Assembly (NCBI RefSeq): GCF_900107275.1
Contig: NZ_FNPI01000014.1
Location: 1 to 64,000, forward strand
Length of the DNA stretch: 64,000 nt
Direction: 5' to 3'
Origin: Evansella caseinilytica
GTDB taxonomy: Bacteria > Bacillota > Bacilli > Bacillales > Salisediminibacteriaceae
Part shown: piece by piece, positions 8,635 through 18,968 of the stretch
How positions within the stretch are numbered: the stretch's first letter is position 1
Layout: each line of letters begins with the position of its first letter
Notes under the pieces: model-generated
Databases searched by the model: none
The model's input: the letters and a program-made list of their open reading frames with translations, nothing else
What the model was told of the DNA's origin: nothing
Made by a program: the position numbers and the translations under genes

Positions 8635-9531
8635 TTATCCGAGAATCATTAGCAGCAACGTGATCGTGGCAACGCTAAATAAGGTGGAGACAAGGGTAAT
8701 GCTGGAGACAAGCCGGGGCTCGGAATCAAATTCAATCGCATACATGACGATTGTCGCCGCCGACGGCATTGCCGAAGCCACAATAAGAACCTTTGCCAAC
8801 AGCGGCTCCAGAGGAAGCAAGAGCGTAATACCATAAGCGATAAGCGGTGAAAGGATTAACCGGACTAACGTGCCGTAAGCAATTTTCCCCCACTCAAAAT
8901 GCTCCCATTTAATTTTTGCCAGCTGCATACCAAGAATCAGCATCACTGTCGGAATAGCCGCCCCCGCAATAATGTCTACGGTACGAAACAAATTGTCAGG
9001 CACCGAAAGACCGGCAGCCTTCAACAGCAGCGCCAATAAAACAGCGTACGTCGCCGGCATTCTAAACACCAGCTTCACCGAGGTAACGATACCCGAGACC
9101 CCCTTCGCTGCGTAATAGACACCGAAAAAGTTCATGATAACGGCTTGCAGCACCATGAAGGAAACGATATAAACAAAACCGGCTTCCCCGTACGCAAACA
9201 AAATAATCGGCGCACCGTAATTTCCGGAATTCATGAACGCCGTTGACAGGATTAAACCGCTCTCCACTTTGGCAGGGTACTTCACCAACCTGCTGTAAAG
9301 CTTATTGATGATGATTAAGGCAACGAGAAGAAGAACGGCAAACACCACCATATACATATACTGAAGATTAAGCTCCGCCGTATAAAACGTCCGAAAAACT
9401 AAAGCTGGCGTCAAAATGTAAATGGCCATCGTAGAAATCGGTTTGATCGCAATCTTCATCCGTATTTGCACTATGTATCCAATAAAAAAAACAAGCAACA
9501 CCGGCAATACTACTTGAATAAAAATCGTCAT
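8635..9531 (-). CDS. AEC (auxin efflux carrier) family transporter
   Basis: Membrane protein of 298 residues with about ten hydrophobic segments, in the AEC family. Bacterial members move small organic acids or related compounds. The start at 9531 (MTIFIQVV) is chosen because AAAGGA lies just upstream, and the longer frame adds a polar stretch not typical of the family. It is the first gene of the minus-strand uronate block, upstream of the DeoR-type regulator. Transport of an acidic breakdown product is a reasonable inference from position only. Direction of transport cannot be read from the sequence. Confidence 0.85.
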   Translation of the reverse strand: MTIFIQVVLPVLLVFFIGYIVQIRMKIAIKPISTMAIYILTPALVFRTFYTAELNLQYMYMVVFAVLLLVALIIINKLYSRLVKYPAKVESGLILSTAFMNSGNYGAPIILFAYGEAGFVYIVSFMVLQAVIMNFFGVYYAAKGVSGIVTSVKLVFRMPATYAVLLALLLKAAGLSVPDNLFRTVDIIAGAAIPTVMLILGMQLAKIKWEHFEWGKIAYGTLVRLILSPLIAYGITLLLPLEPLLAKVLIVASAMPSAATIVMYAIEFDSEPRLVSSITLVSTLFSVATITLLLMILG

Positions 9532-9710
9532 GAACAGCATCCTTTCTGCAAATGTCTGCGGCAAGTTTTTCTCCCCGCACCACGCTTCTACTGATTCTAT
9601 TTCCACAGCTGCAACAGTTACAGTGATTGATGAATGAGCGGAACGTTTCTGGTAAAGTATTCTATCATTTTATATAAAAATCACGATATTGAACATACTA
9701 TTTTCTTAAA

Positions 9711-9912
9711 GTGTTTGTTCAAAAAGATCGGTTTTTATCTTTTTGAACAAATACGAAGCAATGGGTGGGGCCGATGCATTCTTTTCAGGCCGGCTGTGAG
9801 TGGTTTTCTCGGAGCCAGGATGGCGACATTCCGCCGTTGCCCATAGGACGTGGGCAGCACTTAGGCGGAATTGGGCGCATCGTGCGGAACCATTGCCTTT
9901 TTGAACACGCTC
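9711..9912 (+). repeat. Repeat A copy A2, with extra palindrome
   Basis: Full-length copy with left hairpin (TTCAAAAAGAT/ATCTTTTTGAA) and right end GAACACGCTC. It is flanked by perfect 5-bp TTAAA duplications (9706-9710 and 9913-9917). It carries an added palindromic segment at about 9830-9872 (ATTCCGCC...GGCGGAAT) that most copies lack but A9 shares in part. Confidence 0.85.
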
Positions 9913-9921
9913 TTAAAGTCA

Positions 9922-9965
9922 TTGTTCAAACAGGAGAACATCGCAGCTGCAAGAAGGGAGAAGCC
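9922..9965 (+). repeat. Partial repeat B fragment
   Basis: TTCAAACAGGAGAACATCGCAGC and the following CAAGAAGG match one end of repeat B (compare 56646-56680) with several changes. It is a decayed or truncated copy next to A2. Confidence 0.45.
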
Positions 9966-10011
9966 GGTCAATTACAGCAACGGTTACGCGAACAGCCGCT
10001 AGAAAAAAGGA

Positions 10012-10055
10012 ATAAAAGAGCACTGAAAAAGGAAGTTTTTTCCCATTTTCAGTGC
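10012..10055 (-). terminator. Terminator of the araNPQ operon
   Basis: GCACTGAAAA (10020-10029) pairs with TTTTCAGTGC (10046-10055). Read leftward the stem is followed by TCTTTTATT. It lies 79 bp after the last gene of the operon. Confidence 0.7.
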
Positions 10056-10133
10056 CTCAACGCAATGACCGAAGCCATTGCAGCTTCAATCATAAAGACA
10101 TCCGGACGATGTCATCCTCGATTTTTTGCTGCG

Positions 10134-10802
10134 CTAGTCTCTCTCCGCGGGAACTGCGCCAACGGCATAACCAGCCGACATTTGTCCGGATTTTCCGTCT
10201 ATTTTTTTGTACGATGAAAGGGCAAGCCACATTTGCAGCATAGCGATGACGCTGCCGAGAAAAAACAATGCCGCGGCAGGAAAAGAAAACATCAGATAAT
10301 AAAAGGCCGAGCCGCTGACCACCATTGCCATGGAGCGATGACTATGCAACACCCCGATCAGAAAAGCATGTTTTACGCATCGGAAAACAGAAACAGGATA
10401 GTGGATAAACAGCGGGAAAGCGTTGACGACCGTAACGATATAGAAAAAAACAGTGACATAAAATGCCGCAACATAAATAATTCCGAACGCCGCCCCTGTA
10501 GAGCGGAGGACAAGAAAATTCAAATATAACAATAAACCCGCTGCTGTCAGAAGCCAGCCTAACAGATTCGCCTGCCAAAAATACCTTTTCACTGCCTTAA
10601 CAAAGGTTTGATATACAGAAAACTCCTCGTCACCGTGTAACCATTTTCTGCAGATCGTCAGCATGGCGGCCGTGGCCGGAAACGCTCCGAACAGCACCGC
10701 TCCTCCCAAGCTGAACACCAGCCAAAGCCCGTTCAAATAAGCCAGCCTCGCAATCCAGCTAAAGCGGACATGAAGTCTGTCCATCAATGGATTCGTCTGC
10801 AT
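10134..10802 (-). CDS. DUF624 (YesL-like) membrane protein
   Basis: Membrane protein of 222 residues with about five or six hydrophobic segments, matching the DUF624/YesL family often found beside CUT1 sugar importers in Bacillales. The family has no firmly established function; a role in assembly or regulation of the neighbouring importer is plausible. It begins 35 bp after araQ with a strong AGGAGGG ribosome site, so it is the last gene of the araNPQ operon. The operon ends with a hairpin at about 10.03 kb. Confidence 0.8.
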   Translation of the reverse strand: MQTNPLMDRLHVRFSWIARLAYLNGLWLVFSLGGAVLFGAFPATAAMLTICRKWLHGDEEFSVYQTFVKAVKRYFWQANLLGWLLTAAGLLLYLNFLVLRSTGAAFGIIYVAAFYVTVFFYIVTVVNAFPLFIHYPVSVFRCVKHAFLIGVLHSHRSMAMVVSGSAFYYLMFSFPAAALFFLGSVIAMLQMWLALSSYKKIDGKSGQMSAGYAVGAVPAERD

Positions 10803-10837
10803 TTTCCACCCTCCTGGTCAAGCGTTTTGTCTGCTGC

Positions 10838-11677
10838 TCAGCCTTTCACGCCGCCGACCGTCAGCCCCGAGATAAAATAGCGCTGGAAGAACAAAAACAA
10901 AATAACAATTGGCAGAACCGTCATCACCGAGCCGGCGATAAGTACATCATAATTATTTCCGTACGGTGTTAATAAAGTGGATAAACCAATCGGCAACGTA
11001 AACATACTGTTTGAGCGGAGGACAACAAGCGGCCAAAGAAAGTTGTTCCAGCTGCCGAGACCTTGCAATATCGCCATTGCGGCAAACGATGGCAGCATCA
11101 GCGGAGCCATCACCCGGAAAAAAATACCGTACTCCGTGCAGCCGTCAATTCTCGCCGCTTCCATCAATTCTTTCGGCAGACCCAATGCATATTGTCTGAA
11201 AAAGAAGACGGCAACCGGCGCAACAACCATCGGCAGAATGACGGCAATATAGCTGTCAATCATCCCTAAAAAGGTCATTAGCCTGTAAAGAGGAAGCATC
11301 AAAATTTCAAACGGGACCATAAGGATCAACAGCACCAGGATAAAAATGACATTTCTCCCTCTGAACTGATAGACAGCGAGGGCATAGCCAACCATGGAAG
11401 AAAAAAATAATGACAGCACGATCGTCAATGCGGAAATGATCAGACTGTTTCCGTACCATGTCCAATAATGATCAGCTTGTCTGAAAATATGAAAATAGTT
11501 ATCGAGATTGAGTTCACGGAAAGAAAAGCTCAGCGTAATGCCGTTTCTCATCAAGTCGGACGATGGACGAAAGGACGAAACAATCAGCGTGATTAACGGA
11601 AACAGGGCAAGACAAGCAATGACCGCAATCGCGACAATAACAATGACCGACAGCACCCTTGCTTTGACAGTCATCAT
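10838..11677 (-). CDS. araQ: L-arabinose oligosaccharide ABC permease AraQ
   Basis: MalG-type inner membrane subunit of the arabino-oligosaccharide importer. It has six predicted membrane helices and the conserved cytoplasmic EAARIDG loop near residue 190 that contacts the ATPase. The C-terminal half closely resembles B. subtilis AraQ, including the SPYGNNYD-like segment (here TPYGNNYD) and the ending ISGLTVGGVKG. It starts 4 bp after the araP stop, with GGAGTGATAG as ribosome site, so translation is coupled. No ATPase gene is present; a shared MsmX-type ATPase elsewhere is expected. Confidence 0.93.
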   Translation of the reverse strand: MMTVKARVLSVIVIVAIAVIACLALFPLITLIVSSFRPSSDLMRNGITLSFSFRELNLDNYFHIFRQADHYWTWYGNSLIISALTIVLSLFFSSMVGYALAVYQFRGRNVIFILVLLILMVPFEILMLPLYRLMTFLGMIDSYIAVILPMVVAPVAVFFFRQYALGLPKELMEAARIDGCTEYGIFFRVMAPLMLPSFAAMAILQGLGSWNNFLWPLVVLRSNSMFTLPIGLSTLLTPYGNNYDVLIAGSVMTVLPIVILFLFFQRYFISGLTVGGVKG

Positions 11678-11681
11678 GCTA

Positions 11682-12614
11682 TCACTCCTTTTTTAACGCG
11701 CCGAAGAATTTCAGCTGAATGATGCTGATCGTGAAAATAATCCCCATCAGCACGACCCCTACCGCAGAGCCGAAGCCCATATTGTTCATTTGAAACCCTT
11801 GCTGATAAATATAACCGACAACCGTCAGCCCGATGTTCCCCGGCGACGAATTTTCCCAAAATACAAAGCTTTCTTCATACATCCGAAATCCGTTGATGAC
11901 GGTCAGTGTAACGACATAAATCGTTACCGGCTTCAGCAAGGGCAGCGTAATATGATAAAACTTTTGCAGCACTCCTGCTCCGTCAATTTCAGCCGCTTCA
12001 TAGAGCTCGCCTGGAATATTGGACAGACCAGCCATGAAATAAACGATATTTACACCAATCCAACGCCAGGACGCCAAGATAACCATCAAAAACATCCCGC
12101 TCACAGCTCCATACCGCCACCCGACAGGTTCAATACCAAAAAAGCCGATGAGATGATTGGCCAGTGACAATTCCGATTCACCGAACATCAACCGGAAAAC
12201 GACTCCCGCCACGATAACGGACGTTAACGCCGGCACAAACAGCGCCGCCCTGAAAACGGATGAGAGCTTCATCATCCTGGAATTTAACAGGCAAGCCAAG
12301 GCAATCGGCACGCAAACAAGTAGGATCGTCGTCAATAACACGTAAACCGAAGTATTATATAACGCCCGATAAAACGTCGGATTGAACACCCGCTCATAAT
12401 TGCTGAAGCCGATAAAAGCAGTCTGTCCCGGTAAAATACTTTGAAAGCTCATGATCACGCCGTTGAGCAGCGGATAAAAGAACAGTAGAAGAAACGAAAG
12501 AACAAACGGTGAAACGAACACGTACGGTGCCACTTTTTTCGAAAAGAAAAGATTTCTTTTCCGTTTTTTCCGAAGCGGGACATTCGCTTGTTTTGGCATC
12601 GAAGCAGGTTCCAT
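11682..12614 (-). CDS. araP: L-arabinose oligosaccharide ABC permease AraP
   Basis: MalF-type membrane subunit that pairs with AraQ. It has six predicted helices, the EAAEIDGAG loop, and long stretches like B. subtilis AraP (MSFQSILPG, SSPGNIGLT). The start at 12614 (MEPASMPKQ) follows AAAGGAGTGG. The reading frame stays open 45 codons further upstream, but that part is not family-like and has no ribosome site. About 227 bp separate it from araN; no terminator was recognised there. Confidence 0.92.
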   Translation of the reverse strand: MEPASMPKQANVPLRKKRKRNLFFSKKVAPYVFVSPFVLSFLLLFFYPLLNGVIMSFQSILPGQTAFIGFSNYERVFNPTFYRALYNTSVYVLLTTILLVCVPIALACLLNSRMMKLSSVFRAALFVPALTSVIVAGVVFRLMFGESELSLANHLIGFFGIEPVGWRYGAVSGMFLMVILASWRWIGVNIVYFMAGLSNIPGELYEAAEIDGAGVLQKFYHITLPLLKPVTIYVVTLTVINGFRMYEESFVFWENSSPGNIGLTVVGYIYQQGFQMNNMGFGSAVGVVLMGIIFTISIIQLKFFGALKKE

Positions 12615-12841
12615 CAAGTCCACTCCTTTCAGTCTTGAAAATATGGGAGTAACAGAGCATGTATAAGAACCACAAGGTATGAAAATATGGAAGTCCGTCA
12701 TTTTCGTATAAGAGGCTTGCTGTTTCGTCGAACCACGGCGGAACAACAAGAAGGAAACTCAACGAGAACGAGCGGCAGCCGGAAGGAAGCAACATCCCCG
12801 GCCGCCATACTGCTGTTTCCGTTCGTCCCGGCTGCTGTTGT

Positions 12842-14167
12842 TCACTGATTTCTGATTTCATCTGCGGCTTGTTTTAAAGCCTCTTCTGCTGCTTGCGACT
12901 GCTGGCGAAGAACATTGTTTAACACGTTGGTGGTCAATTGCTGCTGCACCAGCGGATTTTTTTCCGTGATATGAATCGAATCGATTTCCTCACGTATGTC
13001 CAACAAAATTTCAAAAATATCATCATTGAAGTATTGATAAAATTTGTTGTCCTCCATGATTTCCGGCGAGTCCCAGACATCCCACCGCGGCGGATCAAAT
13101 CCTAACACTTTCCATAAGGCGATGTTGCCCTCTTCGGACAGCTTCGCATATGCTAAAAATTCTTTTGCAAGTTCAGTATGCTCCGATTGATTAGTAACAA
13201 CGGTTCCAGTTCCGCCGGCTCCTGCTGACCGGTTCCCGCCATCCTCCCATCTTGGCAGCGGCCTGATTTCTATCTTGCCTTTTAAGTCTTCCATATAATC
13301 CGTAAATCTTCCCATATACCACATCGGCATAACAACGGATGCTGCGCCGCCGTCATTCATGTAACCAAAGTATTCCTCCGCGTGATGCCCGCCGCCGGGA
13401 GTGAGTTCAGCAATTTCATGAACATAAACTAAATCGTGCATAAATTGCAGCGTGTCAATATTTATTTGATTATCAAGAATAACTTCTCCGTTTTCATCAA
13501 AGAAATCCGAGCCGCGCTGCTTAATGAGCGGCCAATAAGACCAGTAATCATCCGTTTCCAGCGTGATCATCGCCGCATCGGTGTTGGCAACCACCTGCTT
13601 GCCCGCCTCCACAAAGTCATCCCATGTGTCGATCGCGTCAATATCAACCCCTGCTGCATCGGTAATTTCTTTGTTGTAGTAAATAACCGTAGCACCTACA
13701 TGTGTTGGCAAGCCGTAATACACGCCGTCCTTGGCATAAATGTTGAAACGCGATTCCACAAACGTATCGATGACCGGTTCCACATACTCGTTCATCGGTT
13801 CTAACTGCGGCTCTCCTTGCAGGTAGTTCGGAAACCGGCCAAGCTCAATATCGACAATATCCGGAGCTCCTTTCCCGGACTGCAGCGCGAGCAACAGATT
13901 GTTATGCATGTTGTCATAAGGATACGTTTCCGCCCGCAGCGTGATCGGACGATCGGGATACTCCTCGTTCCAGCGGTTGACTGCATCTGCAAAGAACGTT
14001 GTATGTAACTCCTGGAATGTCCAGAAAGTCAACTCTGTCGCCCCTTCAATACCTTCACCGAAAATGCTTGTTTCGCCTTCCTCATCTGAAGCAGTCTCTT
14101 GATTGCAGGCTGTCAGCAAAAATAAAACCAATCCGAGCAGCATAAAAAAAATACCTGACTTCTTCAT
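12842..14167 (-). CDS. araN: Arabino-oligosaccharide-binding lipoprotein AraN
   Basis: Extracellular solute-binding protein of 441 residues that captures arabino-oligosaccharides for AraPQ. It has a lipoprotein signal peptide with the lipobox LLTAC (Cys21). The mature part matches B. subtilis AraN closely, for example in MPMWYMGRFTDYM and VLGFDPPRWDVW. The start at 14167 follows GAAGGGGTG. First gene of araN-araP-araQ-DUF624. Its promoter overlaps an AraR box and has a cre-like site downstream. Compared with B. subtilis, the transporter genes are separated from araABD. Confidence 0.94.
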   Translation of the reverse strand: MKKSGIFFMLLGLVLFLLTACNQETASDEEGETSIFGEGIEGATELTFWTFQELHTTFFADAVNRWNEEYPDRPITLRAETYPYDNMHNNLLLALQSGKGAPDIVDIELGRFPNYLQGEPQLEPMNEYVEPVIDTFVESRFNIYAKDGVYYGLPTHVGATVIYYNKEITDAAGVDIDAIDTWDDFVEAGKQVVANTDAAMITLETDDYWSYWPLIKQRGSDFFDENGEVILDNQINIDTLQFMHDLVYVHEIAELTPGGGHHAEEYFGYMNDGGAASVVMPMWYMGRFTDYMEDLKGKIEIRPLPRWEDGGNRSAGAGGTGTVVTNQSEHTELAKEFLAYAKLSEEGNIALWKVLGFDPPRWDVWDSPEIMEDNKFYQYFNDDIFEILLDIREEIDSIHITEKNPLVQQQLTTNVLNNVLRQQSQAAEEALKQAADEIRNQ

Positions 14168-14312
14168 TTTCAGCACCCCTTCTTCCATTATTCATCTGGA
14201 ACGAAAAACGGTTGAGACGACAGGACAAGCTTTTTGCGCATGTTCAAACAGACCGCTTTTCTTGAACATTTCAATGCTTTATCAACAAGATTAACACGTA
14301 TCACCGCCTCTC

Positions 14313-14373
14313 TGTAAACGTTTTCTGAGTTTAGTTGTACGTACATAATAGCATCGGCATTTAGAACGGTCAA
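14313..14373 (-). promoter_or_regulatory. araN promoter with AraR box and cre
   Basis: Minus strand: TTGACC (14373-14368), 17-bp spacer, TATTAT (14350-14345). The AraR-type box TTGTACGTACATAA (14335-14348) overlaps the -10. TGTAAACGTTTTCT (14313-14326) fits the CcpA cre consensus at 13 of 14 positions, just downstream of the start site. Confidence 0.85.
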
Positions 14374-14523
14374 TAACAATTATGCGAAATATCAGAAAAA
14401 GTATACAAGTATTTCCGGCATAATAATACAGCATTTTTCTCCATATTTCATAAGGGTTTAATCGATTTTTTCCACTAAAGGTATTCGTAAATGATTGGAG
14501 AAATTTTATCGTCAACAGAAAAG

Positions 14524-14538
14524 TTGTACGTATATATT
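14524..14538 (-). promoter_or_regulatory. Second AraR box upstream of araN
   Basis: TTGTACGTATATATT. Its dyad centre is 189 bp from the promoter-proximal box, close to 18 helical turns, which would allow DNA looping by AraR. Confidence 0.7.
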
Positions 14539-14714
14539 TAGTGTGGCAGTCCAGCGGATAATTGAGGGAGGATTGTATCATAGGTTTGCAGTTCAAATAC
14601 ATTTAACATCAACTGCTTACATATATGGATCCAGGTCAGAGGGGCTTGCAGGGGAAAAGCTGAAACTGCTGCAATGGAAACGAGCGGAGCGAAAAACTCG
14701 CCCAATACACAACA

Positions 14715-14740
14715 TGACAGCCGGGGCTAACCGGCTGTCA
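14715..14740 (-). terminator. Hairpin after the tkt-abf2 operon
   Basis: TGACAGCCGG and CCGGCTGTCA form a perfect 10-bp stem with a 6-bp loop, 46 bp past the small Cys-rich gene. There is no T run, so termination is uncertain. Confidence 0.5.
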
Positions 14741-14786
14741 CTGGTGGGTACGTCATCGGTTCTCTCACAATCACGGCATTCCGTGG

Positions 14787-15026
14787 TCACCACTGCGGCT
14801 GAAGCGGGGAAGGGCAATGTTTGTCGGCAAGCATCGCCCGATGATGAACAATTGCGCCCGAGTGCTGACAAGTTGTACCGTATAGCAGAGACGGACATTC
14901 CATACAAATCTCCAGACGTTCTTGATAAACCTCCTCCGATACACTGTTCTCGTCTGTCAGTTCATAATCTAAATCGGTAACGACAACGCTGGAAGAACAG
15001 CCTTTGCATACGCCGAATCGTTTCAT
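14787..15026 (-). CDS. Small Cys-rich protein (DUF6171-like)
   Basis: A 79-residue protein with Cys pairs at CKGC near residue 7 and CMEC near residue 41, plus a further C-x-H element, suggesting a small zinc-binding protein. It resembles the DUF6171 group by length and cysteine spacing, from memory only. The start follows AAAGGGGCAGC and lies 16 bp after the abf2 stop, so it belongs to the tkt-abf2 transcript. Function unknown. The C-terminal third is low in order-promoting residues. Confidence 0.65.
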   Translation of the reverse strand: MKRFGVCKGCSSSVVVTDLDYELTDENSVSEEVYQERLEICMECPSLLYGTTCQHSGAIVHHRAMLADKHCPSPLQPQW

Positions 15027-15042
15027 CGCATCGCTGCCCCTT

Positions 15043-16530
15043 TTACTCCACCGTCAGAACAACCACCGACATCGGCGGCAATTCAACATTTAATTGATTG
15101 TTCTCAAGCGTTGCACCGGTAAACGCAACCGGCTTCACTCTATCGGGCTGCTCAAACGTGTTATGAGCATTGGATTCCTCTGCCGACAATATTCTTCCGG
15201 AAACCGCCGCCTCCTGATCGATCATCCCGCGAAGCTGCAGCGTCAGTGCAGCGCCTTCCTTTGGATTCAAATTGCACAGGCTGATGTTGATTTTTCCATC
15301 TTTGGCTCGTGAAGCCGAAGCGCTGACAGCTGGTAATTGTTCTCCATTGAATTCATACGTTCCCACCGTCGCATCGACCTGCAGCTTCGTTGCATCCTGG
15401 TGAACCTTAAACATTTCAAACACATGATACGTCGGTGTCAGGATCATTTTTTCTCCTTCGGTTAGCACCATCGCCTGTAGAACATTCACCGTTTGCGCAA
15501 TATTGGTCATTTGCACGCGGTCATTGTGACGATGGAAAATATGAAAATGCAGCCCGGCAACAAGGGCATCGCGGATGGTATTTTGTTGATACAGGAAGCC
15601 CGGGTTCGTGCCTGGTTCCACATCAAACCATGTTCCCCATTCATCGATAACGAGACCGATTCGTTTGTCTGGATCATATTTGTCCATAATCTTCGAGTGC
15701 TTCGTGATCAGTTCCTCCATATGAAGCGCTTTTTTCAATGTAATAAACCATTGTTCTTCCCGCGGATCGGTGGCGGCGCCTTTGCCTTTCCAAAAATCCC
15801 CCGGAATCGTATAGTAATGAAGGCTTAAACCATCCATGAAGTGCGCCGCTTCCCGCATCAGCACTTCTGTCCAGCGGTAGTCGTCAACGTTCGCTCCGCC
15901 GGCGATTTTATAAATTTTATTTTCACCGTAATTGCGGACATATGTCTGATAGCGGCGGTAGAGATCCGCGTAGTATTCAGGGCGCATATGACCGCCGCAG
16001 CCCCAGTTTTCATTCCCGACACCGAAATATTTCAGCTTCCAAGGCTCTGCCCGACCGTTTTCCTGGCGCCAATTGGCCATCGGCGATTCCCCGTCAAACG
16101 TCATATACTCCACCCATTCTGACATTTCCTGCACGGTTCCGCTGCCGACATTTCCGCAAATATAAGGTTCACATTCAAGCAATTCGCATAACAGCATAAA
16201 TTCATGTGTGCCAAAATGATTGTTTTCAATCACTCCGCCCCAGTGGGTATTCACCATTCTTTTTCTGTCTTCCCGCGGCCCGATTCCGTCCTTCCAATGA
16301 TACTCGTCGGCAAAACATCCTCCCGGCCAGCGCAACACAGGGATATTCAAATTTTTTAACGCTGCCAGGACATCGTTACGGATCCCTTTCGTATTCGGTA
16401 TCGGCGAGTCTTCTCCCACCCAGATGCCTTCGTAAATACATCTCCCGAGGTGCTCGGCGAAATGGCCGTAAATATTCTTATTAATGATGCCTTTTTCAAT
16501 ATCGGTATTAATAATCACTTTATTTTCCAT
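15043..16530 (-). CDS. abf2: GH51 alpha-L-arabinofuranosidase Abf2
   Basis: Intracellular exo-acting enzyme that releases L-arabinose from arabino-oligosaccharides. The general acid/base is Glu174 in [10 protein letters not shown] and the nucleophile is Glu297 in VIDEWGTW. The 495-residue length and sequence follow the B. subtilis Abf2 (Xsa) type rather than the AbfA type; a second GH51 enzyme of the AbfA type lies at 31.0-32.5 kb. It has no signal peptide. AAGGGATGAG gives a clear start. It follows tkt by 99 bp in an AraR-controlled unit. Confidence 0.93.
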   Translation of the reverse strand: MENKVIINTDIEKGIINKNIYGHFAEHLGRCIYEGIWVGEDSPIPNTKGIRNDVLAALKNLNIPVLRWPGGCFADEYHWKDGIGPREDRKRMVNTHWGGVIENNHFGTHEFMLLCELLECEPYICGNVGSGTVQEMSEWVEYMTFDGESPMANWRQENGRAEPWKLKYFGVGNENWGCGGHMRPEYYADLYRRYQTYVRNYGENKIYKIAGGANVDDYRWTEVLMREAAHFMDGLSLHYYTIPGDFWKGKGAATDPREEQWFITLKKALHMEELITKHSKIMDKYDPDKRIGLVIDEWGTWFDVEPGTNPGFLYQQNTIRDALVAGLHFHIFHRHNDRVQMTNIAQTVNVLQAMVLTEGEKMILTPTYHVFEMFKVHQDATKLQVDATVGTYEFNGEQLPAVSASASRAKDGKINISLCNLNPKEGAALTLQLRGMIDQEAAVSGRILSAEESNAHNTFEQPDRVKPVAFTGATLENNQLNVELPPMSVVVLTVE

Positions 16531-16629
16531 TTGTTCTCATCCCTTCGTTCATTTTTTGTGCTGCTGCCGGAGCCAGTGACCCCCAGCTTCACAACCGCAA
16601 CTGTTTTTTTGAAACATTAACACAACTGT

Positions 16630-18630
16630 TTAATCATGCTCGGCTACTACTTTTTTCACTTGGTCAACAACGTTTGCCAGCGTAAATCCGTATTCACTAA
16701 CGACCTTCTTCCCTTCACCCGATGCGCCGTAAGTCGAAATGCCAATCACCTTGCCGTTGTCGCCGACGTATCGCTCCCAGCCTGACGGATAGGCCATTTC
16801 GATCGCCACTCTTGCTTTGATTTGCGGCGGCAATACCGCTAGCCGGTATTCTTTCGACTGTTTTTCAAACAGCTCCCAGCTCGGCATGCTGACGACACGG
16901 ACAGCCAAGCCTTGCTTATCCAATTCCTGCTTAGCGGCGACAGCCAGACTTACCTCCGATCCCGTTGCGATTAAAACAGCATCCGGTTGGTTTTCTGCAT
17001 CTGCCAAAACATAGCCCCCCCTTCTCACGCCTTCTGCCGCCAGCTGCTTTGTTCCTGCCAATATTGGAAGCGCCTGCCTTGTAAGCACCATCGCAACCGG
17101 TGATTCATGTTGTGAAAAAGCATATCGGTAAGCTTCCGTTGTCTCGTTACCGTCAGCTGGCCGGATGACCGTCAATCCGGGAATAACCCGCAGCGCCGGC
17201 AGCTGTTCAACCGGTTCATGGGTCGGTCCGTCTTCTCCTACCGCAATGCTGTCATGGGTGAATACATAAACGACTGGCTGCTTCATCATCGCTGCCAGCC
17301 GGATCGCCGGCCGTAGATAGTCGGAAAAAACAAAAAATGTCCCGCCGAACGGCCTGATTCCGCCGTGAAGCGCCAAGCCGTTCAACGCCGCTCCCATCGC
17401 GTGCTCCCGGACACCGAACCAAATGTTTTTTCCGCCATATTTTTCATTAGCGAAGTCCGTAAACCCTTTTAATGCTGTATTGTTGGAGCTTGCCAAGTCG
17501 GCGGAACCGCCGAACAGCGACGGCAGCTTGCCGGCAATCGCGTTCAGAGCGGCTCCTGAAGCTTGCCTTGTTGCCATGCTTGGTGAATCTGTTGTATAGA
17601 GCGGCAAAGCTTCGTCCCATCCCGCCGGCAATTTATTTTGGATGGCTTGTTCCAATTGGACGGCAGCTTCCGGATAAGCGTTTTTGTAGCTGCTGAACAG
17701 TTTTTGCCATTCTTTTTCCCATCGGCGGCCGTTCTCTTTCACAATGCTGAAATGGTCGCGGACTTCCTCCGGCACTCGGAAAGGCTCATACTTCCAGCCG
17801 TAATGCTGTTTTGTCAGCTGGATCTCCTCAGATCCGAGAGGCGCCCCGTGAGCAGCGGACGTCCCGGCTTTATTCGGACTGCCGTAACCGATGACAGTGC
17901 GGATTTCAATAAGCGTCGGCCGATCAGTAGCATCCTTCGCTTCTACAATTGCTTTTCCTATCGCTGCTGTATCTGTTCCATCTTCCACCCGGATATAATG
18001 CCATCCGTACGATAAAAAGCGTTGTTCCACATTCTCGGTAAAAGACATCCGCAAATCTCCATCCAACGAAATATCATTGGAATCGTACAATACGATCAGT
18101 TTTCCCAGTCCCATATGTCCTGCCATCGAAACTGCTTCCGCGGCAACACCTTCCATTAAATCACCGTCGCCGCAAAGAACGTATGTAAAGTGGTTGATGA
18201 TCTCAAAGGCTTCTTTGTTGTAAAGCGCAGCCAAATGCGCTTCTCCCATCGCCATCCCCACTGCGGTGGCAATTCCTTGACCGAGAGGCCCCGTCGTCGC
18301 TTCCACTCCGACCGTATGACCATATTCCGGATGCCCTGGCGTCCGGCTGCCCCATTGCCGAAAGTTTTTCAGCTCTTCCAACGGCAGATCGTAGCCGGTC
18401 AAATGAAGTAAACTGTACAATAATGCAGAACCGTGGCCTGCCGACAAGATAAACCGGTCCCGGTTAAAGAAATCCGGATTTGCCGGATTGTGTTTCATAT
18501 GGTTGCGCCACAGCTCATAAGCCATCGGTGCCGCTCCCATCGGCATTCCCGGATGACCGGAGTTAGCGCTTTCAACCATATCGATTGACAACGTTCTCAA
18601 ACTGTTAATCGCCAATTGATTTATGCTCAT
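16630..18630 (-). CDS. tkt: Transketolase
   Basis: Thiamine-diphosphate enzyme of 666 residues that moves two-carbon units in the non-oxidative pentose phosphate pathway. The GDGDLMEG thiamine-binding motif is near residue 155 and [10 protein letters not shown] near residue 465. The start at 18630 (MSINQLAI) follows AAAGGAGAAG; the upstream in-frame extension is not family-like. Placement as first gene of an AraR-controlled operon with abf2 suggests it is an extra, arabinose-induced transketolase handling the xylulose-5-phosphate made by AraD, distinct from a housekeeping copy that should exist elsewhere. Confidence 0.95.
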   Translation of the reverse strand: MSINQLAINSLRTLSIDMVESANSGHPGMPMGAAPMAYELWRNHMKHNPANPDFFNRDRFILSAGHGSALLYSLLHLTGYDLPLEELKNFRQWGSRTPGHPEYGHTVGVEATTGPLGQGIATAVGMAMGEAHLAALYNKEAFEIINHFTYVLCGDGDLMEGVAAEAVSMAGHMGLGKLIVLYDSNDISLDGDLRMSFTENVEQRFLSYGWHYIRVEDGTDTAAIGKAIVEAKDATDRPTLIEIRTVIGYGSPNKAGTSAAHGAPLGSEEIQLTKQHYGWKYEPFRVPEEVRDHFSIVKENGRRWEKEWQKLFSSYKNAYPEAAVQLEQAIQNKLPAGWDEALPLYTTDSPSMATRQASGAALNAIAGKLPSLFGGSADLASSNNTALKGFTDFANEKYGGKNIWFGVREHAMGAALNGLALHGGIRPFGGTFFVFSDYLRPAIRLAAMMKQPVVYVFTHDSIAVGEDGPTHEPVEQLPALRVIPGLTVIRPADGNETTEAYRYAFSQHESPVAMVLTRQALPILAGTKQLAAEGVRRGGYVLADAENQPDAVLIATGSEVSLAVAAKQELDKQGLAVRVVSMPSWELFEKQSKEYRLAVLPPQIKARVAIEMAYPSGWERYVGDNGKVIGISTYGASGEGKKVVSEYGFTLANVVDQVKKVVAEHD

Positions 18631-18866
18631 TTTTCTTCTCCTTTGTTGAAATAGTGGACTGCACTTTTTTGCTTCCTTTACAGCCGGCAGATATTTCTGT
18701 TTTATCAAAGGTTTCGGGTATTCGCCATCCGAACGAATGATAACGCGGCAAAGCAGCTACTCTAGCAATCTTGTTTTTTGTTTACAGCCGGCAGTGCAGC
18801 AATATGTCAGACATACTCTCCGGACAAACGACGGCGAGGGTTTCAGCTTTTCTGTCAAAAACAGAA

Positions 18867-18953
18867 TTGTACGTTTGTTTAGATGCATTTTTTTAGATGA
18901 CGTTAAGTTGTACGTACATTTATTATTTTATACTTGTTTTTCCTATTTTACAA
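18867..18953 (-). promoter_or_regulatory. tkt promoter with two AraR boxes
   Basis: Minus strand: TTGTAA (18953-18948), 17-bp spacer, TAAAAT (18930-18925). AraR-type boxes TTGTACGTACAT (18908-18919) and the weaker TTGTACGTTTGT (18867-18878) lie downstream with centres 41 bp apart, near the spacing of paired boxes in B. subtilis ara promoters. Confidence 0.8.
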
Positions 18954-18968
18954 GCGAATATTATTGTC

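Noticed and set aside
9765-10217. Plus-strand open frame of about 150 codons
   Set aside because: It runs through repeat A2, the terminator and antisense to the DUF624 gene; no ribosome site.
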